64,000 nucleotides of DNA from Cupriavidus yeoncheonensis (GTDB taxonomy: Bacteria; Pseudomonadota; Gammaproteobacteria; Burkholderiales; Burkholderiaceae), in assembly GCF_905397275.1 (NCBI RefSeq), contig NZ_CAJPUY010000008.1:1-64000 (forward strand), read 5' to 3'. The notes beneath the pieces are model-generated. The model worked only from the letters and a program-made list of their open reading frames with translations, had not been told where the DNA came from and searched no databases. Each line of letters starts with the position of its first letter. The stretch's first letter is position 1. This document shows, piece after piece, positions 1 to 8,416 of this stretch. The translations under genes were made by a program, and so were the position numbers.

Positions 1-311
1 TTGTTAAAGAACCCGCCCTTTCGGACCCGCACCGGCTTTGCCGTTTGCGTCGCTGCGTCAGCAGCAGAGAAACGAGATTATGCAGAACTTTCTTCGTTTC
101 GTCAACCAGGTCAGCAATCTTTTTTGCTTCGGTCCGCCGCGCCAACTTCGCGCCGCCGAACCACCCGGTCCACCCCGCAACCCTTGCCAGCCCTGCCTTG
201 CAGCGCCGCGTTGTGTTGCGAGGGGGCGAATAGTACGGCAGCCTGCAGGGCTTGGCAAGCGCTTTTTAAGAACACTCTGACGCCGGCCGCCAGGGCCCTT
301 AGAATCAGGCC
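1..311. other. Leading segment without a convincing gene
   Basis: No open frame here looks like a protein; the frames that cross it are short or run antisense into the nuclease gene. A TAGAAT hexamer at 300-305, seven bases before the ATG at 312, could be a -10 element giving a very short or leaderless transcript. No good -35 element is visible upstream. Confidence 0.5.
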
Positions 312-1904
312 ATGCAGGACATCTCTCCCTCTCTCGCAGACCAACCGCCAGCAGAAGCGACTTACGCCGATGCACAGTCCCTCGCGGCAGCGCTGTCTCG
401 CCCCATTGTCTTCGTGGATCTGGAAACCACCGGCGCCGATGCCCAGCACGACCGGATCACCGAGATCGGTGTCGTCGAAGTCGGCCCCGACGGGATTCAG
501 GAGTGGGACACGCTGCTGGACCCCGGCACAGGCATCCCCCCGTTCATCCAGCGCCTGACCGGCATCACGAATGAGATGGTCCGAGGCCAGCCCACTTTCG
601 CGTCGATCGCTGAGACGCTGGCTGAGCGCCTGCAAGGTCGCCTTTTCGTCGCCCACAACGCGCGCTTCGACTACGGATTCCTGAAGAACGAATTCCGCCG
701 CGCGGGGCTCACCTTCCGCGCGGATGTCCTGTGTACGGTCAGGCTGTCGCGCTCCCTGTTCCCGTCGGCGGCAAAGCACGGACTTGATGCGATCGTCGCC
801 CGCTTCGGGCTCGAGCCCCGCGCACGGCACCGGGCGCTGGCCGATGCCGAGCTGCTCTGGCAATTCTGGCAGAAGATCCATGCGCTCTACTCTGTCGAAC
901 TCATCGCTGCCGCCACGCAAGCGCTGATCCGGCGCGCCAGCTTGCCCGCCGGCCTCGAAGAGACGGCGCTGGATGACGTGCCGGATACCGCGGGTGTCTA
1001 TCTCTTCTATGGCGACAACGAAGCGCCTCTTTATGTTGGCAAGAGCGTGCATTTGCGGCAACGAATCGGCGCGCATTTTTCAGGCGATTACCGCGTCGGC
1101 AAGGACATGCGCCTGGCCCGGCTCGTCCGGCGCGTGGAATGGCGCGAGACCGGCGGCGAAATCGGCGCCCTGTTGCTCGAAGCGAGCCTGGTCAAGTCCA
1201 TGCAGCCGGTCCACAACCAGATGCTGCGCCGGAACACCAGGCTATACACGTGGGAACTGCCCCCGGAGTTGCCCGTGCCGCGCCTGCGCTCGGACATCGA
1301 CACAGATTTCAGTCGACGTGGCCACCTGTACGGCGCGTTCCCCAGCCGCGGCGCAGCGCACGCCTGGCTGCGCCGGCTGGCTGACGAACATCAGCTCTGC
1401 CAGGCAACGCTCTCGCTGGAGAAGACGACACGCGCGGGCAGCCCCTGCTTCGCGCGTCAGATTCACCGGTGTGAGGGGGCCTGCGTCGGCCTAGAGAGTT
1501 TCCGCCGCCACCGCGCGAGAATCGCCGCGGCCATGGCGGAAGCGGAACTCAAACCCTGGCCCTTCGGCGGCCCTGTGGCCTGGCCCGAGGTTTCGGGAAC
1601 GCAGACCTGGTGGCATGTCGTGGAGGACTGGTGCTATCTCGGCTCAGTGCGAACCCGGGAGGACGCCGCGGCCCTGCTTGCAGCGCCAGCACGTTTCGAA
1701 CTCGATACCTATCAAATCCTGGCTTCGCGGCTGCCGCAGTGGATGCCCCACGTGGTGCACCTGAGGTCGACACGCAGCTTCGAGCTTGCCTTTTACGAGG
1801 CTTCCGCCCCCGACGATCATGCCCGCCCGACAGCGTTGCGCCCGCGGGTATCGGGCAAGCCGACGGCTCGGCAGCAACCGTCGCCAGGCCTATTCAACGA
1901 CTGA
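312..1904 (+). CDS. DEDDh 3'-5' exonuclease fused to a GIY-YIG (UvrC/Cho-like) nuclease
   Basis: Predicted 530-residue DNA-repair type nuclease. The N-terminal part is a DnaQ-like exonuclease: VDLETTG with acidic residues D36 and E38, then HNARFDYGFL as the second motif and HRALADAELL as the third, giving the DEDDh set. From about residue 225 a GIY-YIG domain follows (GVYLFYG, then LYVGKS and LRQRI), as in the N-terminal half of UvrC and in Cho. The two domains suggest an enzyme that incises and then trims damaged DNA. The fusion is known in many proteobacteria, often annotated as DNA polymerase III epsilon-like. No replication or repair gene lies next to it. Domain identity is clear; the in vivo substrate is inferred. 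Confidence 0.85.
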   Translation: MQDISPSLADQPPAEATYADAQSLAAALSRPIVFVDLETTGADAQHDRITEIGVVEVGPDGIQEWDTLLDPGTGIPPFIQRLTGITNEMVRGQPTFASIAETLAERLQGRLFVAHNARFDYGFLKNEFRRAGLTFRADVLCTVRLSRSLFPSAAKHGLDAIVARFGLEPRARHRALADAELLWQFWQKIHALYSVELIAAATQALIRRASLPAGLEETALDDVPDTAGVYLFYGDNEAPLYVGKSVHLRQRIGAHFSGDYRVGKDMRLARLVRRVEWRETGGEIGALLLEASLVKSMQPVHNQMLRRNTRLYTWELPPELPVPRLRSDIDTDFSRRGHLYGAFPSRGAAHAWLRRLADEHQLCQATLSLEKTTRAGSPCFARQIHRCEGACVGLESFRRHRARIAAAMAEAELKPWPFGGPVAWPEVSGTQTWWHVVEDWCYLGSVRTREDAAALLAAPARFELDTYQILASRLPQWMPHVVHLRSTRSFELAFYEASAPDDHARPTALRPRVSGKPTARQQPSPGLFND

Positions 1905-2025
1905 CGCGCCGAAGTTCCGGGCCTCCGTGCGCCAGCACGCACAGCCCGCTTGCACCGGTCGGAGCGGCTCCGCTAGCCTTTTATCGAGGGGCTTGGCGCC
2001 CTGATGTGCAGCCGCGGAGTCGCCC

Positions 2026-2478
2026 ATGCCGGCCTCATGTTTCCTTCTCCCCGCCCTGCGCGCGCGCAGGACAGCGATCCTTCGCACTGCACCCGCCGCA
2101 GCAGCCGCACTAGCCATGATCCTGACTGGCGCTTGCGCCAGCATCGAAAGCGACACGATGCGCAGCCTGCTCGACTCCTGGAAGGGCATCCCCATCGATG
2201 AAGCCAAGGCACAGTGGGGGCCGCCGCTGACCGTGCAGGCGGTACCAGGCGGCACCGCTTATGTTTGGCAAGACATTGTGCCGCCGCCAGCCAAGCCACA
2301 GTCCGCTGAAACCCGCGATGCCGGCGTGGATGCGCCGCGCCCGCCTGGCCGCTGCGAACGCCGGCTGGTGGCGGGGCCGGACGACGCCGTCATGTGGGGA
2401 GACTGGCGCGGCGACGCTTGCTGCGTCACCACGCTCGTCAGGTATTGCGCCGCACTGAAGCACCGCACGCGCCAATGA
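2026..2478 (+). CDS. Small predicted lipoprotein of unknown function
   Basis: A 150-residue protein with an N-terminal basic stretch (RARR), a hydrophobic run and a lipobox LTGAC, putting the lipidated cysteine at about residue 37. The mature part holds a W-G-I-P-x-D-E-A segment followed by G-x-A-Y-V-W, a pattern seen in small envelope lipoproteins that I cannot tie to a named family, and several cysteines near the end (CCVTT, YCAAL). It converges on the Bug gene and shares no obvious operon. An internal ATG at 2116 would remove most of the signal sequence, so the upstream start is preferred. Confidence 0.6.
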   Translation: MPASCFLLPALRARRTAILRTAPAAAAALAMILTGACASIESDTMRSLLDSWKGIPIDEAKAQWGPPLTVQAVPGGTAYVWQDIVPPPAKPQSAETRDAGVDAPRPPGRCERRLVAGPDDAVMWGDWRGDACCVTTLVRYCAALKHRTRQ

Positions 2479-2515
2479 AGGGAAGGCGCCCGCGCAGCAT
2501 CCGGCTCCCCGGGGC

Positions 2516-3523
2516 TCAGTCGATCTTGGCGCCAGACACCTTCACAGCCTGACCCCAGCGCTTCTGTTCAGCCACGATGGTGGCCGTGAAAGCCTCCGGC
2601 GACTGCCAGGCGGGCTCGGCGCCCTGCTGCTCCAGCCTAGCCTTGGTATCCGGGTCGGTCAGCACCGTGTGCAAAGCGTTCGACAGGCGCGCCACGATTT
2701 CCTTCGGCGTGCCCGCCGGCGCCAGCATGCCGTAGAAGCCGACCACCTCGAATCCCTTCAGGCCACCCTCCTCCAGGGTCGGCACGTCGGGCAACGCCGG
2801 CGAGCGCTGCTTCGACGTCACGCCCAGCGCGCGCACCTTGCCTGCCTTGATGTATTGCGTGAACAGCGGGATCGAATCGGCCATCATCTGCGCCTGACCG
2901 CCCATTACGTCGGTCAAGGCCGGCGCGCTGCCCTTATAGGGGATGTGCACGATGAACGTGCCCGAGGCCTGCTTGAACAACTCGGGCATCAGATGGGAGA
3001 TGCCGCCGTTGCCGCCCGACGCAAAATTCAGCTTGCCCGGGTTGGCCTTGGCATAGGCGATGAACTCCTTGAGGTTGCGCGCCGGCACGTTGTTGTTCAC
3101 CACCATTACAAGCGGGATCAGAGCGGTTCGCGCCACCGGTGCGAAGTCCTTCGGCATGCCGTACGGCAGCTTCGGATACAGCGAGTTGTTGATGGCCATC
3201 TGCCCGGTATTGGCCAGCAGCAGGGTGTAGCCGTCCGGGGCCGACTTGGCGACGTTGTCGGAGCCGATATTGCCCGCGGCGCCGGCCTTGTAGTCGAGCA
3301 CGATCGACTGGCCAAGCAGCGGCTGCAGCTTTTCCGCCAGCACGCGCGCGTGCGTATCGACCGGGCCGCCCGGCGGGAACGCCACCACCAGCCGGATGGG
3401 CTTCTCGGGCCATGCCGCTTGCGCGGTCCCCATGGCGATGGCAAGCGGTGCCGCCGCCAGGGCAAACAGCGCACGCCGGAAGCGGTTCGGACGGGATTGC
3501 GGCTCGTGCTTCGACGTCTTCAT
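2516..3523 (-). CDS. Bug-family (TctC-like) periplasmic substrate-binding protein
   Basis: A 335-residue tripartite-tricarboxylate-type receptor. The first 36 or so residues form a signal peptide ending at AQA before AWPEKPIRLVV; the mature start with VVAFPPGGPVDTHAR is the classic Bug signature. These proteins bind carboxylates or aromatic acids in the periplasm and usually work with TctA/TctB permeases encoded elsewhere; none is adjacent here. It is the last gene of a probable minus-strand unit behind the GST and PNPOx-like genes (135-bp gap), so its ligand may be related to their substrate. The specific ligand cannot be read from the sequence. Confidence 0.88.
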   Translation of the reverse strand: MKTSKHEPQSRPNRFRRALFALAAAPLAIAMGTAQAAWPEKPIRLVVAFPPGGPVDTHARVLAEKLQPLLGQSIVLDYKAGAAGNIGSDNVAKSAPDGYTLLLANTGQMAINNSLYPKLPYGMPKDFAPVARTALIPLVMVVNNNVPARNLKEFIAYAKANPGKLNFASGGNGGISHLMPELFKQASGTFIVHIPYKGSAPALTDVMGGQAQMMADSIPLFTQYIKAGKVRALGVTSKQRSPALPDVPTLEEGGLKGFEVVGFYGMLAPAGTPKEIVARLSNALHTVLTDPDTKARLEQQGAEPAWQSPEAFTATIVAEQKRWGQAVKVSGAKID

Positions 3524-3658
3524 GTCTTCTTTCTCCTCGTATGAGCCACGGTGGATGTCCGGCAGCAGCCGCTGGCATCCGGCATGGCCAGCCGCTATTG
3601 TGACGTTTTTATGACACCCATGTGGCCTCTTACATGGATCTCCTGGCTGAGCAGACGC

Positions 3659-4663
3659 TCACCGGTCATGCCTCCCGGCGGCCACTTCCTTCCAGGTTCC
3701 GGTTTTTGCCAGCCACGGCGAGTACTCACGAAGCTGCCAGCGCCATGGCAGCGCATGCTCGCGATGCACGACGGAGGCCACATGCACCCGCACCAGCCGC
3801 TCCGCGCCGGCGAAGCCGTGCAACTCGGCGCCATCCCAGATCACTTCGGCGTCGCCGCTGACATGCAGCAGGCTACCGTTGCCAAAGTCCGGCACGAGGA
3901 GCCCGGCACGGGGATTGACCAGCAGGTTGCCAATGGTATTGAAGAGGTTGTTGCCATTGAAATCAGGAAAGGTCAGCGTGCGCGCGTCGTCCACGCGAAT
4001 GAAGCCGGGCCTGCCGCCGCGGTGAGACACGTCGACGCCTTCGCCGTTGGCGACCTCGTCACCCACGCCTGGCTTCGCATGATAGTGACTGGCAATGAAC
4101 AGCGTGTCCGCACGGCTCAGCAGCGCGACGGACGCCGGGTCCAGTTCGCTTCCTTGCCACGCAGCTGCCGACGGCTCCGCAGACGGAACGGGACTCAGGT
4201 CGCGCAACTGGATATAGCGCGGGCAATTGCCGAAGCTCTGCTCGACTGCCACAGTGAAGCCACGATCATCGCGCACGGCGATGGTGCCGTTCATGCGATT
4301 GCGGCGCCGCGTCGGCAGTTCGATGCCGAGCAATCCGATGCCGGCCCCTTCCTCCAGCAATCCCAGGAGGGGATCGCCGGCCATGGGCAGTGCATCGATG
4401 CGCAGGTGGCCCGGGTCCGGCGACCAGGCAAACCCAGGCGCCCCGGTCAGCAGCGTCGCCCACGGCAGCCCGCCGTCATCGATCGCACTGGCAACCATGA
4501 ACGGCAGCTGGCCGAAGAACGTCCGGTGCTGCTCGGGCATCTCGGCACGGATCATGCGCCGCCCGGCAGATGCCATCTGCTCACGCACGCCTGTCCGCTC
4601 CTGGGCTGCAATCTCGCCGGCATGGAAAGATGAATCGTGATCAGGGCGTACGGGCAGTTCCAT
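3659..4663 (-). CDS. Pyridoxamine 5'-phosphate oxidase-like flavin-binding protein
   Basis: A 334-residue protein with two PNPOx-type split-barrel segments: MVASAIDDGGLPWATLLTG near the start and FIASHYHAKPGVGDEV followed by GGRPGFIRVDD and GNNLFNTIGNLLVNPRAGLLVPDF in the second half. Such proteins bind FMN or a related flavin and are usually poorly characterised oxidoreductases. The start at 4663 is supported by AGGAG six bases upstream. The gene follows the GST gene by 51 bp on the same strand, so co-transcription is likely. A true role in vitamin B6 synthesis is unlikely, because PdxH is shorter (about 210 residues) and lacks the duplicated arrangement. Confidence 0.8.
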   Translation of the reverse strand: MELPVRPDHDSSFHAGEIAAQERTGVREQMASAGRRMIRAEMPEQHRTFFGQLPFMVASAIDDGGLPWATLLTGAPGFAWSPDPGHLRIDALPMAGDPLLGLLEEGAGIGLLGIELPTRRRNRMNGTIAVRDDRGFTVAVEQSFGNCPRYIQLRDLSPVPSAEPSAAAWQGSELDPASVALLSRADTLFIASHYHAKPGVGDEVANGEGVDVSHRGGRPGFIRVDDARTLTFPDFNGNNLFNTIGNLLVNPRAGLLVPDFGNGSLLHVSGDAEVIWDGAELHGFAGAERLVRVHVASVVHREHALPWRWQLREYSPWLAKTGTWKEVAAGRHDR

Positions 4664-4714
4664 GATGGACTCCTGGGTAATCGAAGCCTTTTCGGGCAGC
4701 GCGCTTGCTCGTGG

Positions 4715-5416
4715 TCAGGCGGCGAGCCCGACGCGCGACACCGGCATCGGGACGAATCCCGGCAGCGCCTCGATGCGCCGCAGCCAGGCGTTGAGCGCCG
4801 GGTAAGGCGACAGCGCGACGCCGCCCTCCTCCGCCCGCGCGATATAGCTGTATGCCGCCACGTCTGCGAGCGTGGCGTGACTGGCCGCCAGGAATGGCTG
4901 ATGGGCCAGGATCGGCTCCATCAACGCGAACAGGCGGGTGGCGCGGGCGCGTGCCTCCTCAACCGGTAGCGCAGCGCCGAACAGCACGGCCAGGCGCGCG
5001 GCGGCAGGGCCGGATGCAATCTCGCCAGCGGCAACCGACAGCCAGCGCTGCACCGTCGCGGCCCCGGCCGGATCACGCGGAAGCCAGTTGCCGTCGTCAT
5101 AGCGCGTGGCCAGATAGACGAGGATGGCATTCGAGTCGCTGACGATGGTGCCGCCATCATCGAGCACCGGCACCTGCCCGAACGGATTGAGGCGCAGGAA
5201 CGCCTCGCGCTTGTGCTCGCCGCCGCGCAGGTCGACGTCCACCGACCGGTATGGCAGGCCCAGTAACGAAAGCATCAGTTCGGCGCGGTGTGCGTGGCCT
5301 GACAGCGAGAATCGATACAGGATCAGCTGCGTCGAGGGCGGCTGCGTCGAGGGCGGTGCGGAGGGGACGGTCGGATTTGGCATGGCAGCTCCATTGGCTG
5401 GGTGGAATGCAGTCAT
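4715..5416 (-). CDS. Glutathione S-transferase family protein
   Basis: A 233-residue GST. After a proline/glutamine-rich leader, the thioredoxin-like domain runs LILYRFSLSGHAHRAELMLSLLGLPYRSVDVDL with the GQVPVLDDGGTIVSDSNAILVYLA segment that binds the gamma-glutamyl part of glutathione; the C-terminal helical domain follows. Start 5416 has GGAGG upstream; an internal ATG at 5383 with GGAG five bases away would drop the unusual leader. The leader includes a perfect 15-bp tandem duplication (5326-5355). First gene of the GST-PNPOx-Bug unit, divergent from the LysR gene. Start confidence is lower than family confidence. Confidence 0.85.
   Translation of the reverse strand: MTAFHPANGAAMPNPTVPSAPPSTQPPSTQLILYRFSLSGHAHRAELMLSLLGLPYRSVDVDLRGGEHKREAFLRLNPFGQVPVLDDGGTIVSDSNAILVYLATRYDDGNWLPRDPAGAATVQRWLSVAAGEIASGPAAARLAVLFGAALPVEEARARATRLFALMEPILAHQPFLAASHATLADVAAYSYIARAEEGGVALSPYPALNAWLRRIEALPGFVPMPVSRVGLAA
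5326..5355. repeat. Perfect 15-bp tandem duplication inside the GST leader
   Basis: The unit GCTGCGTCGAGGGCG occurs twice head to tail and keeps the reading frame, so the GST N-terminus carries PPSTQ twice. A recent slipped-strand duplication in a poorly constrained N-terminal extension explains it best. Confidence 0.9.
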
Positions 5417-5463
5417 TGTGGGAACCTCCAGCCGTGCAATAAAGACGATCAACCGTATTTGAC

Positions 5464-5482
5464 TACTCCGGAAATCGGAGTA
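5464..5482. promoter_or_regulatory. Palindrome in the GST/LysR divergent intergenic region
   Basis: TACTCCG-N5-CGGAGTA is a perfect 7-bp inverted repeat, ending 10 bases before the LysR start codon and 48 bases from the GST start. Size, T-N11-A character and position fit a LysR-type recognition site that would autoregulate the regulator and control the GST unit. Function is inferred. Confidence 0.6.
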
Positions 5483-5492
5483 ATGTGCCGCC

Positions 5493-6383
5493 ATGGACAA
5501 GCTGAGAGCCATGCAGACTTTCGTGCGCATCGTCGACGACGGCAGCCTGACTGCCGCCGCCGCGTCGCTGGATTCCTCGCTGCCCGCGGTGGTGCGGACG
5601 CTGGCCGCGCTGGAGTCGGCGCTGCAGGTGCGGCTTCTCAACCGCACCACGCGCCGCCTGTCGCTCACCGACGAGGGCCGGCGCTATCTCGACAGCTGCC
5701 GGCGCATCCTTGCCACCCTCGACGAGGTGGAAGCCGGACTGACCGAGCGCCACGTGGAGCCGACCGGCCAGCTCCACCTGACAGCGCCGATGCTGTTCGG
5801 CCAGATGTATGTGGCGCCCGCCGTGACACGCTTTGCGCAGCGCTACCCGAAGGTGCAATGCCGGATGTCATTCACGGACCGCGTCGTCAACCTGCTCGAA
5901 GAGGACCTCGATGTCGGCGTGCGCATCGGTCCACTGGCCGATTCCACGCTGGTCGCGCAGACCGTCGGCCACATCCGCCGGGTGGTAGTGGCCACGCCCG
6001 CAGTACTGCGCCGCCACGGCGTGCCCCGGCATCCGGATGAACTGGCCCAGGTCGCGTGCATCCGCGTGACCGGCACCAGCGCACACTGGTGGACCTTCCA
6101 GGAGCAAGGCAAGGAATTCCAGGTGCCGGTCACGGGCAATCTGGAATTCAACCAGACGGCTCCCGCGGTGGCCGCGTGCGCAGCTGGCGCGGGCTTTGGC
6201 CATTTCCTGTCCTACCAGGTCGACGACCTGGTCCGGCAACGGCAATTGCGCATCGTGCTCGAGCGTTTCGAACTGCCCGCCTGGCCGCTCTCGCTGATCT
6301 ATCCGCACGCGCGCCTGCTGCCGGCCCGCACCCGCGCATTCCTGGCATGGATGCGCGAGGATCTCGAGCCACGCTTTCGCTGA
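5493..6383 (+). CDS. LysR-family transcriptional regulator
   Basis: A 296-residue regulator of standard family length. The N-terminal winged helix-turn-helix runs FVRIVDDGSLTAAAASLDSSLPAVVRTLAALESAL, followed by LLNRTTRRLSLTDEG; the rest is the periplasmic-binding-like effector domain with GQLHLTAPMLFGQMYVAPAVTRF as its first strand-helix unit. It is of the CrgA/DmlR-like subgroup by its DKLRAMQTFVRIVDDGS start. It is divergent from the GST-PNPOx-Bug unit, with a palindrome in the 76-bp gap, so it most likely controls that unit and itself. Effector unknown. Confidence 0.9.
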   Translation: MDKLRAMQTFVRIVDDGSLTAAAASLDSSLPAVVRTLAALESALQVRLLNRTTRRLSLTDEGRRYLDSCRRILATLDEVEAGLTERHVEPTGQLHLTAPMLFGQMYVAPAVTRFAQRYPKVQCRMSFTDRVVNLLEEDLDVGVRIGPLADSTLVAQTVGHIRRVVVATPAVLRRHGVPRHPDELAQVACIRVTGTSAHWWTFQEQGKEFQVPVTGNLEFNQTAPAVAACAAGAGFGHFLSYQVDDLVRQRQLRIVLERFELPAWPLSLIYPHARLLPARTRAFLAWMREDLEPRFR

Positions 6384-6497
6384 AACGAGCGCGCGGCGGC
6401 ACGCCGGTGCAGCGGGCCGCAGGTGACGCACCAGGCCGAAATGGAAGAAGGCGCTTGACGTCCCGGCCACCCTGCCCGTATGGTTCAAAACCGAATC

Positions 6498-6511
6498 ATA
6501 ATTCGAATTAT
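6498..6511. promoter_or_regulatory. AT-rich 14-bp palindrome before the TetR gene
   Basis: ATAATTCGAATTAT is a perfect palindrome ending 12 bases before the ATG at 6524, in an AT-rich pocket that contrasts with the surrounding GC-rich DNA. It overlaps where a -10 element would lie, the usual place for a self-repressing TetR operator. Binding is inferred. Confidence 0.55.
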
Positions 6512-6523
6512 ATAAATACAACT

Positions 6524-7210
6524 ATGCGAGACATGACACCAGGAGGCACCTTCCCGTCTTCCGCCTTTCCGCGCGTGGAGACCCCCTCGATCCTGCAGCC
6601 CCCGCGCCAGCGCCGCGCGCGCGAAACCGAGCAGGCACTGCTCGGCGCGGGACGCGAACTGCTCGCGCAGCGGGACTTTGCAGCGGTATCCGTGGCCCAG
6701 ATCGCCGCGGCGTGCCAGGTGTCGGTGGGTGCCTTCTATGGCCGCTTCCGCGACAAGATGGCCTACTTCGAAGCCCTGCGCGCCCTGGTGATCGAAGAAA
6801 CGGCCGAGTCGGTCAAACGCTACCTGAGCCAGCAGCGCTGGGAGGACGTCCCGACGCACACGGTGCTCGAGAAGGCCATGCGCTTCCTGGTGCTCGGCGT
6901 CATTGCCAACCGTGGCGTCATCCGCGCTTCGCTCCGGCATGCATCGACTCGCCCGGAGGAATGGCTGCCTCATCGCCAGAACGGCGACGAGGTGGTCGAG
7001 CGCATGGTGCTGCTGCTGGTGCCGCGCCTGGCTTTGCCGACCGCCGAGGCTGAGCAGCGCGTGCGCTTTGCCATGCAGGCGGTGTTCAGCATGCTGGTCA
7101 ACGCGGTACTCAACGATTCCGGGCCATTGCATCTGGACGACGAACGGCTGCCTGGCGAGATGACTCGCATGCTGACCGGCTACCTGGGCGTGGAAGTCGC
7201 GCCGGCCTGA
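6524..7210 (+). CDS. TetR/AcrR-family transcriptional regulator
   Basis: A 228-residue regulator. After a short leader and RQRRARETEQALLGAGRELLAQRDFAAVSVAQIAAAC, the helix-turn-helix ends in QVSVGAFYGRFRDKMAYFEAL, the typical TetR recognition helix region. The C-terminal ligand domain is all-helical. The ATG at 6524 lies just downstream of an AT-rich palindrome; a second ATG at 6533 is possible, and longer upstream frames read through untranslated DNA. No obvious target gene is adjacent except the phosphatase-like gene 206 bp downstream, which has its own promoter. It may be autoregulated and act elsewhere. Confidence 0.87.
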   Translation: MRDMTPGGTFPSSAFPRVETPSILQPPRQRRARETEQALLGAGRELLAQRDFAAVSVAQIAAACQVSVGAFYGRFRDKMAYFEALRALVIEETAESVKRYLSQQRWEDVPTHTVLEKAMRFLVLGVIANRGVIRASLRHASTRPEEWLPHRQNGDEVVERMVLLLVPRLALPTAEAEQRVRFAMQAVFSMLVNAVLNDSGPLHLDDERLPGEMTRMLTGYLGVEVAPA

Positions 7211-7291
7211 GTCCGCGTTGCGCGCCCCGTGGTCCCGGCCGCAGGTAATGCAGGCCGGCGATAGCCGCTATGAATTTCCATGCGCCTTGCT

Positions 7292-7319
7292 TTGACGGCG
7301 CATGCAAGCCCCCTAGAAT
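7292..7319 (+). promoter_or_regulatory. Probable sigma70 promoter of the histidine-phosphatase gene
   Basis: TTGACG (7292-7297), a 16-bp spacer and TAGAAT (7314-7319) lie about 100 bases before the ATG at 7417. The match is good for a GC-rich genome, but no transcript data are available. Confidence 0.45.
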
Positions 7320-7416
7320 CCGCCTACACACTGGGGGCCCGTCGGCGCATCCAGCCCTTCCTGCCGTCGCTCCGCGCTTTCGCGGAGCAGCGGCACTTCG
7401 AACCTCGAGATCCTCC

Positions 7417-8091
7417 ATGGCAACCCTCTTCCTCGTCCGGCACGGACAGGCCTCGTTCGGCGCGGCCAACTACGACTGCCTCTCCGAAACCGGCCGGCAG
7501 CAGGCGCGCTGGCTCGGCGAGTACTTCCGTGATCGGGGCCTCAGCCTCAAGCGCGTCGTGGCCGGCACGCTGGTGCGCCAGCAGGACACGGCCTCCGAAA
7601 TCCTTTCGGCCATGGGCATTGCGGGATCCTCGATGGAATCGCATCCGGGCCTGAACGAATACGACGGCGAGGCGCTGTACCGGTCCTATACCGGCGGCGC
7701 CGACCATCGCGTCCACCAGAACGGCGACTACCATGACTACTGGCGCACGTTCAGGGCCGCCTATCACGCCTGGACCCAGGACACCCTGGCCGATATGCCG
7801 GAATCATGGGCCGAGTTCGGTGCGCGCATCCAGGGGGCGCTGACGCAGGCGTGCGAAGGTACCTCGCGTGAAGATGCCATCCTGGTGGTCAGCTCGGGTG
7901 GCGCCATCGGCCGCGCCACTGCGGACCTGCTTGGCGCTCCCGCGCAGACGGCCATCGAGCTGAACCTTCAGTTCCGCAATACCGCGTTCTGCGAAATCAT
8001 TGTCGGCCGCGGCACGCGGCGCTTGCTGAGCTTCAACAGCGTGCCGCACCTGGAACTGCCGGACCGCCGCAGCGCGCAGACGTTCGCCTGA
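7417..8091 (+). CDS. Histidine-phosphatase-fold protein with altered second catalytic motif
   Basis: A 224-residue member of the phosphoglycerate-mutase-like fold. The RHG motif LVRHGQASFG is present (H9), and GLNEYDG supplies a plausible acid. The second catalytic histidine, normally in a V-S-H-G block, is missing: the corresponding segment is LVVSSGGAIG near residues 157-165. A branch of the family in beta-proteobacteria is known to carry T/S-S-G-G here, so the protein may be a divergent phosphatase or non-catalytic. Start 7417 is chosen because the conserved fold begins immediately; upstream in-frame sequence is not protein-like. It stands alone between a TetR gene and a repeat-bearing spacer. 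Confidence 0.85.
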   Translation: MATLFLVRHGQASFGAANYDCLSETGRQQARWLGEYFRDRGLSLKRVVAGTLVRQQDTASEILSAMGIAGSSMESHPGLNEYDGEALYRSYTGGADHRVHQNGDYHDYWRTFRAAYHAWTQDTLADMPESWAEFGARIQGALTQACEGTSREDAILVVSSGGAIGRATADLLGAPAQTAIELNLQFRNTAFCEIIVGRGTRRLLSFNSVPHLELPDRRSAQTFA

Positions 8092-8167
8092 GTGCGCGGC
8101 GCCTGGCGCCGTGAATCGGTCCTGCCGGATGGAATCCCGGGACCCGCGCCGGGATTGGAGTGTGATC

Positions 8168-8226
8168 CCGGCAACTGGCGCGGGCACTTTGACATGCCCG
8201 CGCCGCCGGTCCTTCTCCCTTTACAC
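8168..8226. repeat. 59-bp direct repeat, copy 1
   Basis: This copy and the one at 8302-8360 agree at 56 of 59 positions; the three differences are single-base substitutions. Both contain the string GGCACTTTGACATGCCCGCG and end in CTCCCTTTACAC. The copies are 134 bp apart, start to start, in the gap between two convergent genes. Function unknown. Confidence 0.85.
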
Positions 8227-8301
8227 TTCTCTGCCAGCGTCCTTGCGACGCCGGTCGGAACAGTGGCGCTGCCCATTGCCTTGGTTTTGGCCTGCGCCGC
8301 C

Positions 8302-8360
8302 CCGGCGACTGGCGCAGGCACTTTGACATGCCCGCGCCGCCGGTCCTGCTCCCTTTACAC
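8302..8360. repeat. 59-bp direct repeat, copy 2
   Basis: Second copy of the repeat at 8168-8226, with GCGACT and GCAGGC in place of GCAACT and GCGGGC and one T-to-G change. It ends about 55 bases from the thiolase stop codon. Confidence 0.85.
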
Positions 8361-8416
8361 CTTTTACCCCTTGCCCTCCGCCGTACCGCGCGGAGACCGG
8401 TTGCCCGGCGCAGCGC

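Larger units (their letters stand above)
8092..8416. other. Gene-free spacer containing a 59-bp direct repeat
   Basis: The 325 bases between the phosphatase-like gene and the convergent thiolase gene contain no believable gene. The main feature is a pair of 59-bp direct repeats listed separately. I see no canonical terminator with a T-tract. Confidence 0.6.
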
